Source: VFZN01 sp963709325
Lineage (GTDB): Bacteria; Acidobacteriota; Vicinamibacteria; Vicinamibacterales; UBA2999
Reading direction: 5' to 3'
Assembly: GCA_963709325.1 (NCBI GenBank)
Contig: CAVPVV010000003.1
Coordinates: 2,108,001-2,172,000, forward strand
DNA length: 64,000 nt
Below, piece after piece: positions 51,146-59,866 of the stretch. The notes under the pieces were generated by a model. That model was not told where the DNA came from. It ran no database searches and worked only from the letters and a program-made list of their open reading frames with translations. A program made the position numbers and the translations under genes. Positions within the stretch are counted from its first letter, which is position 1; every line of letters starts with the position of its first letter.

Positions 51146-52867
51146 ATGCAGATCATCAGGAACCGCACGATCTACGACGTGTGCATCGTCGGCTCCGGCG
51201 CCGGCGGAGGGATGGCCGCGAAGGTGCTCACCGAGGCGGGCGCCGAGGTCGTCATGCTTGAAGCGGGCGCGCCATTCGATCCGGCCCGCGATTCGAGGAT
51301 GTTCGCGTGGTCGTACGACGGTCCGCATCGCGGCGCGGCGATTCCCACGAGGCAGTTCGGCGAGTTCGACGCGGGCTGGGGCGGCTGGACGCTCGACGGC
51401 GAGCCGTACACGACCGGGAGGGATTCGCGGTTCGACTGGTTCCGCACCCGCATGGTCGGTGGCCGGACCAACCACTGGGGCCGCATCTCGCTGCGCTTCG
51501 GACCCGACGACTTCCGCCGCCGCAGCCTCGACGGGCTCGGCGACGACTGGCCGATTAGTTACGACGATCTGAAACCATATTACGACGCGGTCGATCGGCT
51601 GATCGGTGTGTTCGGCTCCGTCGAGGGATTGCCGAACGAGCCGGACGGCATCTTCCTGCCGCCGCCGAAACCGCGCTGCTACGAGCTCGTCATCAAGCAG
51701 GCGGCCGACGCGCTGAAGATCACCTGCATCCCGTCGCGCCTGTCGATTCTCACGAAGCCGCTCAACGGGCGGAAGGCCTGCCACTACTGCGGGCAGTGCG
51801 GCCGCGGCTGCGCGATTCATGCGAACTTCTCGTCGCCGTCGGTGCTGCTGCCGCCGGCGATGGCTACGGGCCGGATGACGCTGATCACGCGGGCAATGGC
51901 GCGTGAAGTCACGAGCGACGAGACCGGGCTGGCCACCGGCGTGTCGTACATCGACACGAACACCGGACGCGAGAACCACGTCCGCGCGCGCATCGTCGTC
52001 CTTGCCGCGAGCGCGTGTGAGTCGGCGCGGCTGCTGCTCAATTCGAAATCGACACGCTTCCCGAAGGGGCTGGCCAACTCGAGCGGGGCCGTCGGCCGCT
52101 ATCTCACCGACACCACGGGCACGGCCGTCTCCGGGTTCATCCCGAAGCTGATGGACGGCGTGCCGCACAACGAGGACGGCGCCAGCGGAATGCACCTCTA
52201 CATGCCGTGGTGGATGGACAACCGCAGGCTGGATTTCCCGCGCGGCTACCACATCGAGATCGGCGGCGGGCGCCGGATGCCGAGTGCCGGATTTCTTTCC
52301 AGCATCCACCGGCACACCGGTACCGACGCCGACGGGCGCCGCATCATCCCGGCCGGCTACGGCAAGGCCCTCAAGGACGACTACCGCCGCTTCTACGGCG
52401 CGCGCGTCGGGTTCGCGGGCCGGGGCGAGATGATTCCGAACGAGGGCAGCTACTGCGAGATCGATCCGGTCGTCGTCGATCGCTGGGGCATCCCGGTGCT
52501 GCGATTCCACTTCAAGTGGACCGACTACGAGCTCAACCAGGTGCGGCACATGCAGCAGACCTTCCGCGCGCTGATCGACGAGATGGGCGGCACGCCGCTC
52601 ACGCCGATGCCGTCGCGCGCCAGGGGCTACGGGATCGAGCCGGGCGGGCGCATCATCCACGAGGTGGGCGTGACCCGCATGGGCCACTCACCGACGACGT
52701 CGGTCGTGAACGCGCAGTGCCAGGCGCACGACGTCAAGAACCTGTTCGTCGCCGACGGCGGGCCGTTCGTCACCAACGCCGACAAGAACGTCACCTGGAC
52801 GATTCTGGCGCTGGCGATGCGAACCGCCACCTACATCGCGGATCAGCGAAAGGCCGGCACAATCTGA
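51146..52867 (+). CDS. second GMC-family FAD dehydrogenase, large subunit, with four-Cys cluster motif
   Basis: In this 573-aa protein the FAD loop is CIVGSGAGGGMAAKVLTEAG followed by AEVVMLEAG. The motif ACHYCGQCGRGC holds C212, C215, C218 and C222, with C-x2-C-x2-C-x3-C spacing like a ferredoxin-type site. The C-terminal GMC part includes GRIIHEVGVTRMGHSP (active-site His) and FVTNADKNVTWTILALAMRT. Its stop overlaps the start of a subunit 3 gene by one base, exactly as in the first pair. It is a probable periplasmic sugar dehydrogenase exported together with its partner. Confidence 0.9.
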   Translation: MQIIRNRTIYDVCIVGSGAGGGMAAKVLTEAGAEVVMLEAGAPFDPARDSRMFAWSYDGPHRGAAIPTRQFGEFDAGWGGWTLDGEPYTTGRDSRFDWFRTRMVGGRTNHWGRISLRFGPDDFRRRSLDGLGDDWPISYDDLKPYYDAVDRLIGVFGSVEGLPNEPDGIFLPPPKPRCYELVIKQAADALKITCIPSRLSILTKPLNGRKACHYCGQCGRGCAIHANFSSPSVLLPPAMATGRMTLITRAMAREVTSDETGLATGVSYIDTNTGRENHVRARIVVLAASACESARLLLNSKSTRFPKGLANSSGAVGRYLTDTTGTAVSGFIPKLMDGVPHNEDGASGMHLYMPWWMDNRRLDFPRGYHIEIGGGRRMPSAGFLSSIHRHTGTDADGRRIIPAGYGKALKDDYRRFYGARVGFAGRGEMIPNEGSYCEIDPVVVDRWGIPVLRFHFKWTDYELNQVRHMQQTFRALIDEMGGTPLTPMPSRARGYGIEPGGRIIHEVGVTRMGHSPTTSVVNAQCQAHDVKNLFVADGGPFVTNADKNVTWTILALAMRTATYIADQRKAGTI

Positions 52868-53554
52868 TGGACGCGATCGATCGCCGTCGCATGCTGCAGC
52901 TGCTCGGCGCCGGGCCGGTCGCCGCCGGGTTCGCGTGGAATGCGGACGAGGTGCGCGCGGCGAGCGACCTCGCGCAGGCAACCCGCAGCGGCGGTGCCGG
53001 CTTCGGGACGGCAGCGACGTTCACCCCGAAGTTCTTCACCGCCTCACGAGTGGGAGACCGTGCGGGTGCTGGTAGACGTCATCATCCCGCGTGACGAACG
53101 CTCGGGCAGCGCCACGGACGCCGGCGTCCCGGAGTTTCTCGACTTCATCCTGATCGACGAGCCGCGCCTGGCGGAGGAGACGAGGCGACAGACCGCGATG
53201 CGCGGCGGCCTCGCGTGGATCGATCTCGAGTGCCAGCGCCGCTTCGACAAGACGTTCGTTGCCTGCCCCGATGCCGAGCGCATCGCGCTGCTCGATGACC
53301 TGTCGGTGCCACCGCCGCTCAGCTTCGACGAAGAAGACGGCGAGGACGCATTCGACGAGACACCCCGGCTGCCGGCGCTCTCGCACGGCCGCGCGTTCTT
53401 CGCCAGCTTCCGCGATCTCGTCGCGACCGGCTTCTGGACGACGAAGATGGGGATCGAGGACTTGCAGTACATGGGCAACCGCTACGTCGCGGAGTGGAAG
53501 GGCTGCCCGGACGAAGCGCTGAAGAAACTGGGCGTCAGTTATCCGCCAGAGTGA
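52867..53554 (+). pseudogene. gluconate 2-dehydrogenase subunit 3-type small subunit, frameshifted
   Basis: The start gives a Tat signal (IDRRRMLQLLGAGPVAAG) and runs to FTPKFFTA. Near 53044 the frame changes and continues as HEWETVRVLVDVIIPRDERS, TDAGVPEFLDFILIDEPRL and GFWTTKMGIEDLQYMGNRYV, ending at 53554. The joined protein (about 228 aa) is a normal family member. The sequence ACCGCCTCACGAG has one base too many. Without correction the large subunit would lose its export partner. Confidence 0.78.
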
Positions 53555-53567
53555 GCACACTACCCGC

Positions 53568-54692
53568 TCAACGTTCGCCGACGACGAACCGGGCCGACCG
53601 GACAATCGACCGGCCGGTGAGATTGTCGCTGACGACGGCCTCGAGCTCGTAGGAATCGGGCGGAAACGACGACAGGGGCAGCGCCTGGGTCACGGCCAGC
53701 TGGTGGCCAGCCCGGTCATCGAAGGCTGGCTGCGTGTGCACGCGCGAATATCGCGCCGGCTCCATCTCGCCGAAGACCTTTCCGAACTGTGACATCCGGC
53801 GAAACCGCAGGGCAACCGAGGCGTCGGGAAGCCTGGTCCGGTCGGTGGCCAGGTTGTAGACGAAGAACACGATCGACAAGACGTCGTTGGACGTAAACAC
53901 CGCGTTGAAGCGCGGAAACACCTCGGTCTTGTTGAAGGCGTACGGATGGTCGATCCGCTCTGCCTGAGCGAACCCCTTGTTGAGAGCGACGATTCGATCC
54001 GCCAGGATGATGCTGCTCGTTGTCAGCTCGTTGCCACGGAGGTCCGGAACGCTCACGGTCGATTGCATCACCGCCGACCTGGGCGCGCCACGGCTCCCCG
54101 CACGTTCGCGGATCGCGAAGTAAACGTCGTAGGTGCCAGGCGCGAGCACGAGCGATCGGCTTACAGAGGGCGACTTCCGGTCCGGGAGCCGGGCGATGAA
54201 GTAGGCCCCGAGGGATCCCTCCACGCCGGTCAGCTCGCTGGCCATCAGGCCGAGGCGTGCAGAGGCCTCGCCTGCCGTCGGTGCGCCGCGTGAGAACTGG
54301 CGCTCGGGCACGCTCAGCGGTGTCCCCGCCTCGCTCCCGCTCACGCGGGTGGTCGGCGCGGCCCCGGCGCCGCGCGGAACCGCACGTACGTACAAAGCGA
54401 CCGAATCGAGCGGGCCGCTCAGATCGTCCAGAACCAAGGTGAACGGAAGGTACACACGCCCGTCCGACGTCCTCATGAAGTGGTTGTTCCACTTGAGCCA
54501 GGCATCACCTCCGGCGGGTTGGCCGGACATGACGCGATCGACCATAGTGCGAAGCGCCGCGGCTTCCACTCGCGGCATCAGGCCCGTGTCAAGGTCGGTC
54601 TGCGTCGAGACCACTGTCCCGGCGACGAACGCGACGAGCCCGGCCACACTGACCTTCCGCCAGACAGCCCCGCCGGCTCCAGCCGACTTCAT
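53568..54692 (-). CDS. secreted hypothetical protein
   Basis: This 374-aa protein has an N-terminal hydrophobic segment (WRKVSVAGLVAFVAGTVVST). The rest is beta-rich (DGRVYLPFTLVLDDLSGPLD, LVLAPGTYDVYFAIRERAGS, LSIVFFVYNLATDRTRLPDA, YELEAVVSDNLTGRSIVRSA) and reads like two or three Ig-like domains. I do not recognise a family. The sets of paired aromatic strands suggest protein or ligand binding. It converges on the second GMC/subunit 3 pair. Confidence 0.65.
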   Translation of the reverse strand: MKSAGAGGAVWRKVSVAGLVAFVAGTVVSTQTDLDTGLMPRVEAAALRTMVDRVMSGQPAGGDAWLKWNNHFMRTSDGRVYLPFTLVLDDLSGPLDSVALYVRAVPRGAGAAPTTRVSGSEAGTPLSVPERQFSRGAPTAGEASARLGLMASELTGVEGSLGAYFIARLPDRKSPSVSRSLVLAPGTYDVYFAIRERAGSRGAPRSAVMQSTVSVPDLRGNELTTSSIILADRIVALNKGFAQAERIDHPYAFNKTEVFPRFNAVFTSNDVLSIVFFVYNLATDRTRLPDASVALRFRRMSQFGKVFGEMEPARYSRVHTQPAFDDRAGHQLAVTQALPLSSFPPDSYELEAVVSDNLTGRSIVRSARFVVGER

Positions 54693-54733
54693 GGAGGGTC
54701 TCCCAGGCCGATTCTACGCCCTCGACCGGGCGA

Positions 54734-55936
54734 TCATGCCGGCGCCCGCGTAACCTCGCTCGGCTTGCCCGGAGCGAAGCGCCACGCGAAAAGCACCAGG
54801 ATGAGCGCTGCCCCGGCGGCCGGAACCAGCCACACGCCGCGCCAGTCGTGCCCGCCGGGAACCACGTACGCATCCACGACGGCGCCCGAGATGAACGCGC
54901 CAATGAAATAGCCAACACCGTTCGTAACGAAGTTCAGTAGCCCCTGCGCCGCGGCCCGGACGCGCTCACCCGCGCGCTCGTCGGTGTAGATCTGGCCGGC
55001 GACGAAGAAGAAGTCGTAGCAGACGCCGTGCAGGAGGATTCCTGCGTAGAGCATCCACATGCCGGCGCCGGCGTTGCCGTAAGCGAACGCCGCGTAGCGC
55101 AGCGCCCACGCCGCCATCCCGAGCAGCATGATCCGCTTGATCCCGAGCCTGACCAGGAGGGCCGGGAGCACGAGCATGAACCCGATCTCGCTCATCTGGC
55201 CGAAGGTCTGGATGAACGCGGCCTCCGGGACGCCGATCTCGTTCAGGAAGGGGTTCGTGAACGCGTAATAGAACTGCAGTGGCACGCACAACAGGAACGA
55301 GCCGGCGACGAACACCGCGAACGCCGGATCGCGCAGGAGTTCGAGGGCGTCGAGGCCCAGAACGTCGCGCATCGAGACCGCCGCGCCGGCCGCTCGCGGC
55401 GGGGTGTGGGGCAACGTCAACGCGTAGATGCCCATCACGATTGACGCACCGGCGGCGAGCTGCATCGGCACGGCCAGCGCGTCGGCTCGCAGCACCTTGC
55501 CGACCAGCACCCCGGCGGCGATCCAGCCGATCGTCCCGAGCACGCGAATCACCGGGAACTCACGCGCCGGATCGCTCACGTGATGGAACGCGACCGCATT
55601 GGTCAGCGACAGCGTCGGCATGTAGCAAAGCGAGTAAGCGAGCAGGAGCCCATAGAACGTGCTCCACTCGCGCGTGCCTGCCACCAGCCACATCAACACG
55701 CCGCCGCCGATGTGCAGCACCGCCAGCAGCTTCTCGGACGCGAAGAACCGATCCGCGACGATGCCGAGGAAGAAGGGCGAGACGAGCGCGGCGATCGCGG
55801 TGGCGCCGTAGGCGAGCCCGACCTCGGCGCCGGAGAATCCCAGCGTCTGCCCCAGGTAGGTGCCCATCGTGACGAACCACGCCCCCCAGATGAAGTACTG
55901 GAGGAACATCATCGCGGCGAGCCGCGCCTTGATCAT
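54734..55936 (-). CDS. NupG-like MFS nucleoside/sugar transporter
   Basis: This 400-aa protein has 12 membrane helices. Signatures of the nucleoside:H+ symporter group: MMFLQYFIWGAWFVTMGTYL, AIAALVSPFFLGIVADRFFA, MPTLSLTNAVAFHHVSDPAR followed by FPVIRVLGTIGWIAAGV, and GQIYTDERAGERVRAAAQGL. The start overlaps the stop of the DUF1080 gene (ATGA). In Bacteroidota and planctomycete-like clusters such carriers sit beside DUF1080 hydrolases, and a glycoside or keto-sugar substrate is plausible. Confidence 0.85.
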   Translation of the reverse strand: MIKARLAAMMFLQYFIWGAWFVTMGTYLGQTLGFSGAEVGLAYGATAIAALVSPFFLGIVADRFFASEKLLAVLHIGGGVLMWLVAGTREWSTFYGLLLAYSLCYMPTLSLTNAVAFHHVSDPAREFPVIRVLGTIGWIAAGVLVGKVLRADALAVPMQLAAGASIVMGIYALTLPHTPPRAAGAAVSMRDVLGLDALELLRDPAFAVFVAGSFLLCVPLQFYYAFTNPFLNEIGVPEAAFIQTFGQMSEIGFMLVLPALLVRLGIKRIMLLGMAAWALRYAAFAYGNAGAGMWMLYAGILLHGVCYDFFFVAGQIYTDERAGERVRAAAQGLLNFVTNGVGYFIGAFISGAVVDAYVVPGGHDWRGVWLVPAAGAALILVLFAWRFAPGKPSEVTRAPA

Positions 55937-56605
55937 GCCTGGCGGATCCGGATGCCGCGGAAGCCCAGCGCGCCGGGATGATCGCCCTGGATGGCGAGAT
56001 ACCCGCGCATCGACTTGCCGAAGTTCGGCCAGTCCTTGAACTTGCTGGCCGCCACCTTGGCGTTCCAGTCGGCGCTGCCCTGCTCGAACTCGAGCAGTCT
56101 CACGCCGTTCAGCCAGTGCTCCACGTGCGGGCCGCGCGCGAGGATGCGCGTCTGGTTCCACTGGCCGACCGGCTTCAGGTGACCCGCTGGCGACGGGTAG
56201 AGTGCATACGAGGCGCCCGCGCAGGTCAGCCTCGTCTTGTTGTCCTCAGCCTTCTCATCGTCGAGCAGCTGATACTCCGGCGCGGTCCAGTAGATCCGGT
56301 CGTACTCCTCGGTGCCGCGATAGAAGATGCCGCTGTTGCCGGCCTCGCCGATCCGCCATTCGACCTCCAGCTCGAAGTCGCCGAACTGGTCGCGCGAGAT
56401 GATGTCGGGCACGGCGCCGTCCTTGCTCAGGATCCCGTCCGCGACTCGCCATCCCGCAGGCATCGCGTCGGACTTGTAGCCGCGCCACGTCTTGCATCGA
56501 CGAGCCGTCGAAGAGCGATTGCCAGCCGCCCGCCTGCGATCGATCGCGCATGGCCACGAGGCCGCCCACCGTCACCGCATGAAACTCACGCCGCGTCAGG
56601 TGCAT
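55933..56605 (-). pseudogene. 3-keto-disaccharide hydrolase (DUF1080), frameshifted
   Basis: The ATG at 56605 gives a Tat signal (LTRREFHAVTVGGLVAM) and QSLFDGSSMQD. The next frame continues with WRGYKSDAMPAGWRVADG, DQFGDFELEVEWRIGEAGNS, GIFYRGTEEYDRIYWTAPEY, QLLDDEKAEDNK and ALGFRGIRIRQA. The shift is one extra G near 56503 (GACGTGG). The fold is the concanavalin-like DUF1080 domain, which cleaves 3-keto-glycosides made by glycoside 3-dehydrogenases. It is coupled to the transporter downstream. It fits the GMC/subunit 3 dehydrogenases elsewhere in this window. Confidence 0.78.
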
Positions 56606-56675
56606 GCTGCCTCCGGCGCCATTCTAACGCCGCCGCGGCAGTGCGGAGCGGTGAGTCGTGGCATCCTGATGGGCG

Positions 56676-57640
56676 ATGTTTTTCAACGACCTTCGCGCGG
56701 CCGTGGGTCAACTCGCTCGTGCGCGCGGGTTTGCCCGCGACCGCGATCGTGACGCTGGCGCTGGCGATCGGCGCCGCGACGCTGATGACCAGCGCCACCC
56801 AGGCGGTGCTGTTGCGGCGAGTCCCGGTGACCGCGCCCGGGCAGATCATCGTCGCCTGGGGATCGAACCCGGCAGTCACCGCCGGCATCATCGAGCTCTC
56901 GTATCTGGATATCGCCGATCTCGCCCGCGACGGCCGCACGCTGGCGAGCGCCGCGGCGGTCTCGTCCTCCGCCTGGCCGACGATCCTGGACGGCGTCGGG
57001 GAACCGGCCAAGCTGGCAGCGGCCGGCGTCTCGGGGACGTTCTTCAGCACGATGGGCGTGCGCCCGAAGCTCGGACGCACGCTCGGGCCGGATGATGATC
57101 GCCCCGGGGCACCGGCCTCGGTCGTGATCAACTACGACCTCTGGGCCAACCGCTTCGGCTCAGATCCGTCGATCGTCGGCCGCACGATCACGCTCGACGA
57201 TCAACCCACTCGCGTCGTCGGCGTGATGCCGGCTGCGCACGTCGACGTTCGAACGCGGGACCGGGCGTTGGGCTTGGCGCGAGGTGGTCGGAGTGGTCCG
57301 CGACGTGCGCTATCGCGCCCTGACCGAAGTGCAGTTCGACATGTACGATCCGGCGGCGCAGACGCCAATTGCGGCGACCGATCTGATCGTGCGGACCGCC
57401 GGCCAACCGCTGCCGCTGCTGGCCGAGATCGAACGGCAGGCCCGAGAGCTCGACCCGCGAGCGATCGTGAGCCGCGTCGCGACACTCGACGCGATCGTCT
57501 CCGAGGCCCGCGCGCCGTGGCGATTCGTAGCGTGGGTCATGGCGATCTTTGCAGGACTGGCCTTCCTGCTCTCCACCGTCGGGCTCGTCAGCCTTGCTCC
57601 GCGACTGAATCTCGGCTTCGTTCGCTGGTCGACACGACGT
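56676..57640 (+). pseudogene. ABC-type orphan permease (MacB-like periplasmic core), decayed
   Basis: The start MFFNDLRAAVGQLARARGF is typical of acidobacterial orphan permeases. Near 56740 the frame changes to ATAIVTLALAIGAATLMTSA, then RRVPVTAPGQIIVAWGSN, NYDLWANRFGSDPSIVGRTI and GVMPAAHVDVR. Near 57250 several hundred residues are missing and the text jumps to VVGVVRDVRYRALTEVQFDM and FLAGLAFLL-like helix sequence (AIFAGLAFLLSTVGLVSLAP), then breaks off. The full family has about 800 aa; only about 300 remain. It is clearly non-functional, with a deletion as well as a frameshift. Confidence 0.8.
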
Positions 57641-57663
57641 CGATCGATCGCCCAGAATGGGCC

Positions 57664-58605
57664 GTGCACGTCGGACACACACCGCTCATCCGCCTCGAAC
57701 GCATGGCGCCGCCCAACGGCGTCGAAATCTGGGTGAAATGGGAAGGAGCCAACCCCACCGGCAGCATGAAGGACCGCATGGCGCTGTCGATGGTCCTCGG
57801 CGCCGAACGGCGCGGACAGCTCCGCCCTGGCGGCCGCGTGCTGGATTACACCGGCGGCAGCACCGGCAGCTCGCTCGCCATGGTGTGCGCGGCCCGCGGC
57901 TACAAGGCCTACTTCGTATCCTCCGACGCGTTCTCCGAGGAGAAGCTGCAGACGATGCGTGCGTTTGGCGCGCAACTGGAGGTCGTCCCGAGCGACGGCG
58001 GCAAGGTGACGCCCGATCTCATCTCGCGCTGCCTGGTGCGGGTCGGTGAGCTCGCGAAGGAAGAGAACACGTTCTGGACGAACCAGTTCAATAATCCCGA
58101 CAATCGCGCCGGCTACCACGCGATGGCCGATGAGACGCTGGCCGCTCTCGACGGACGGCTCGACGAATACGTGATGATGGTCGGCACTGGCGGCTCGTTC
58201 TCCGGCAACGCGGAAATCTTCAAGGCGAAGGTGCCCGGCGTCCGGTGCGTGGCGGGCGAGCCGGTGAACAGCCAGGTGCTCGCCGGGCATGCGCCGGCCG
58301 GCGGCCATCGCATCGAGGGCACTGGCGCTGGCTTCGTGCCGGCAATCTATCGAACCGATCTCGCGGACGCGGTCATGGCCGTGACCGACGCGGACGCGTT
58401 TGCTACGGCGCGGCGCCTGGCTCGCGAGGAGGGCCTGTTCGGCGGCATCTCGTCGGGCGCGAACGTCTGGATGGCGCTCGAGCGCGCGAAACATCTCGCG
58501 GCTGGCGCGCGGATCGTCACGACCGTCTGTGATTCGGGGCTGAAGTACTTGAGAGGTGACCTCTACCAGGATGCCTGGGGCGCCACGACTCGAGCGGAGG
58601 ACTAA
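57664..58605 (+). CDS. cysteine-synthase-family PLP enzyme
   Basis: This 313-aa protein is read from a GTG (VHVGHTPLIRLERMAPPNG). The open frame extends upstream into the permease remnant, but homology starts here. PLP lysine: WEGANPTGSMKDRMALSMV. Phosphate loop: VLDYTGGSTGSSLAMVCAAR (usual form T-S-G-N-T-G). Later parts: FWTNQFNNPDNRAGYHAMAD, VMMVGTGGSFSGNAEIFKAK and VTTVCDSGLKYLRGDLYQD. Relatives include O-acetylserine sulfhydrylase and cystathionine beta-synthase. The changed asparagine loop suggests a side branch with a different substrate. The RidA gene follows after 5 bp. Confidence 0.82.
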   Translation: MHVGHTPLIRLERMAPPNGVEIWVKWEGANPTGSMKDRMALSMVLGAERRGQLRPGGRVLDYTGGSTGSSLAMVCAARGYKAYFVSSDAFSEEKLQTMRAFGAQLEVVPSDGGKVTPDLISRCLVRVGELAKEENTFWTNQFNNPDNRAGYHAMADETLAALDGRLDEYVMMVGTGGSFSGNAEIFKAKVPGVRCVAGEPVNSQVLAGHAPAGGHRIEGTGAGFVPAIYRTDLADAVMAVTDADAFATARRLAREEGLFGGISSGANVWMALERAKHLAAGARIVTTVCDSGLKYLRGDLYQDAWGATTRAED

Positions 58606-58610
58606 TCATC

Positions 58611-59009
58611 ATGACCACGGTCTCGTTCGTCAATCCACCAACCGTTCACACCCCGGGTGGGGCGTACAGCCACAGCGCTGTTGTACCCGGCGGAACCGAG
58701 CTCGTGTTTCTGTCCGGCCAGATCGGTGTTCGACCGGACGGAACGTTGCCCGAGTCCGTCGCCGAGCAAGCCGATCAGGTCTTTGCCAACATCACGGCGC
58801 TGCTGAGCGCTCACGGGCTCGATGCCAGGGCCATCGTCAAGCTCACGATGTTCATCGTCGCAGGCCGAGACCTCCAGGCCGTTCGAGATGCCCGCACCAA
58901 GTACCTGGGCGCACACCGGCCGGCCTCCACTGCGGTGTTCGTCTCGCAGCTGGTGGATCCCAAATGGCATGTGGAGGTAGAGGCGGTTGCGGTGAGGTCC
59001 ATGGCATAG
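58611..59009 (+). CDS. RidA/YjgF-family protein
   Basis: This 132-aa protein has conserved parts PGGTELVFLSGQIGVRPDGT, ADQVFANITALLSAHGLDAR and FIVAGRDLQAVRDARTKYLG. The strand that holds the catalytic Arg in RidA (P-A-R-S) reads RPASTAVFVSQLVDPKWHVE, with no Arg at that site. Canonical 2-aminoacrylate deaminase activity is therefore doubtful; Rid subfamilies without this Arg exist. It follows a PLP-enzyme gene by 5 bp, and such enzymes are the usual source of enamine intermediates. Confidence 0.85.
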   Translation: MTTVSFVNPPTVHTPGGAYSHSAVVPGGTELVFLSGQIGVRPDGTLPESVAEQADQVFANITALLSAHGLDARAIVKLTMFIVAGRDLQAVRDARTKYLGAHRPASTAVFVSQLVDPKWHVEVEAVAVRSMA

Positions 59010-59019
59010 GTCCATCGTC

Positions 59020-59778
59020 GTGTTCAGCATCGACTACCGCAATCGCGTCCGCGACCACGTCCTCGAGCGGGCTCGAGCAGACGGGCGGATTGTGGCCGGC
59101 GCGGTGGTCGGGTCGCTTGCGACAGCTGAAGGAGATCGCTGGTCCGACCTGGACCTCACGTTTGGCGTGGCTGAGGGCGTTCCAATCGGTGACGTCCTCG
59201 ACGACTTCACCACGAATCTCGGAACCGTCTTCGCCGCGATCGACTTGTTCGATGTGCCGAGCGGCGCCGCGCTGTATCGCGTCTTTCTCTTGCCCGGCTG
59301 CCTTCAACTCGACCTGTCGTGTGCGCCTGCCTCGCAGTTCCGCGCACTTGGCCCGGAGTTCAGGCTGCTCTTCGGTGACGCGGCGGATCCGGCTCACGCG
59401 CAGCCGCCTCCGGGCCGGCAGTTGTTCGGATACGCCGTCCACCATGCGTTGAGGGCGAGGTTCTGCATCGAACGCGGGCGCTATTGGCAGGCGGAATACT
59501 GGGCGAGCGGCGTCCGGGACTACGCCTTGAGCCTGGCCTGCCGGCGTCGACGTCTACCGGTCCATCATGGTCGCGGCTTTGACTTGCTGCCTCAGGACGT
59601 CCGGCAGGCTGCGGAGAGTGCGTTGCCTCGATCGATCGAGCCCGCGGAGCTGCTCCGAGCGCTGGGCGGCGCAGTCGACTTGCTCTTACGGGAATCCGAA
59701 GAGGTCGCACCATTGGCCGAGAGGGCGGCGCCGGAGCTCCGGCGGCTGATGCAGACCACGATGAACGCCGCGGACTAG
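59020..59778 (+). CDS. nucleotidyltransferase-like protein
   Basis: The 252-aa product is read from a GTG. VVGSLATAEGDRWSDLDLTF carries the G-S-x(n)-D-x-D motif of the polymerase-beta-like nucleotidyltransferase fold. The C-terminal half is helical (GYAVHHALRARFCIERGRYW, LLRALGGAVDLLLRESEEVA) like substrate domains of aminoglycoside- or tRNA-type NTases. The substrate is unknown. It lies 10 bp behind RidA and is likely co-transcribed. Confidence 0.75.
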   Translation: MFSIDYRNRVRDHVLERARADGRIVAGAVVGSLATAEGDRWSDLDLTFGVAEGVPIGDVLDDFTTNLGTVFAAIDLFDVPSGAALYRVFLLPGCLQLDLSCAPASQFRALGPEFRLLFGDAADPAHAQPPPGRQLFGYAVHHALRARFCIERGRYWQAEYWASGVRDYALSLACRRRRLPVHHGRGFDLLPQDVRQAAESALPRSIEPAELLRALGGAVDLLLRESEEVAPLAERAAPELRRLMQTTMNAAD

Positions 59779-59866
59779 TGCAGAAAGACGCCGCACTGCG
59801 CGGCAAGATTGGAGTACCCAGACTCGACGGAGCTGCGACATCGAACGCGTAGATTGGAGGGGCGGA

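Noticed and set aside
55978..58605. A single 875-codon fusion of a permease and a PLP enzyme
   Set aside because: The first 230 codons are antisense to the DUF1080 gene and the permease part is truncated and frameshifted; only the PLP enzyme is intact.
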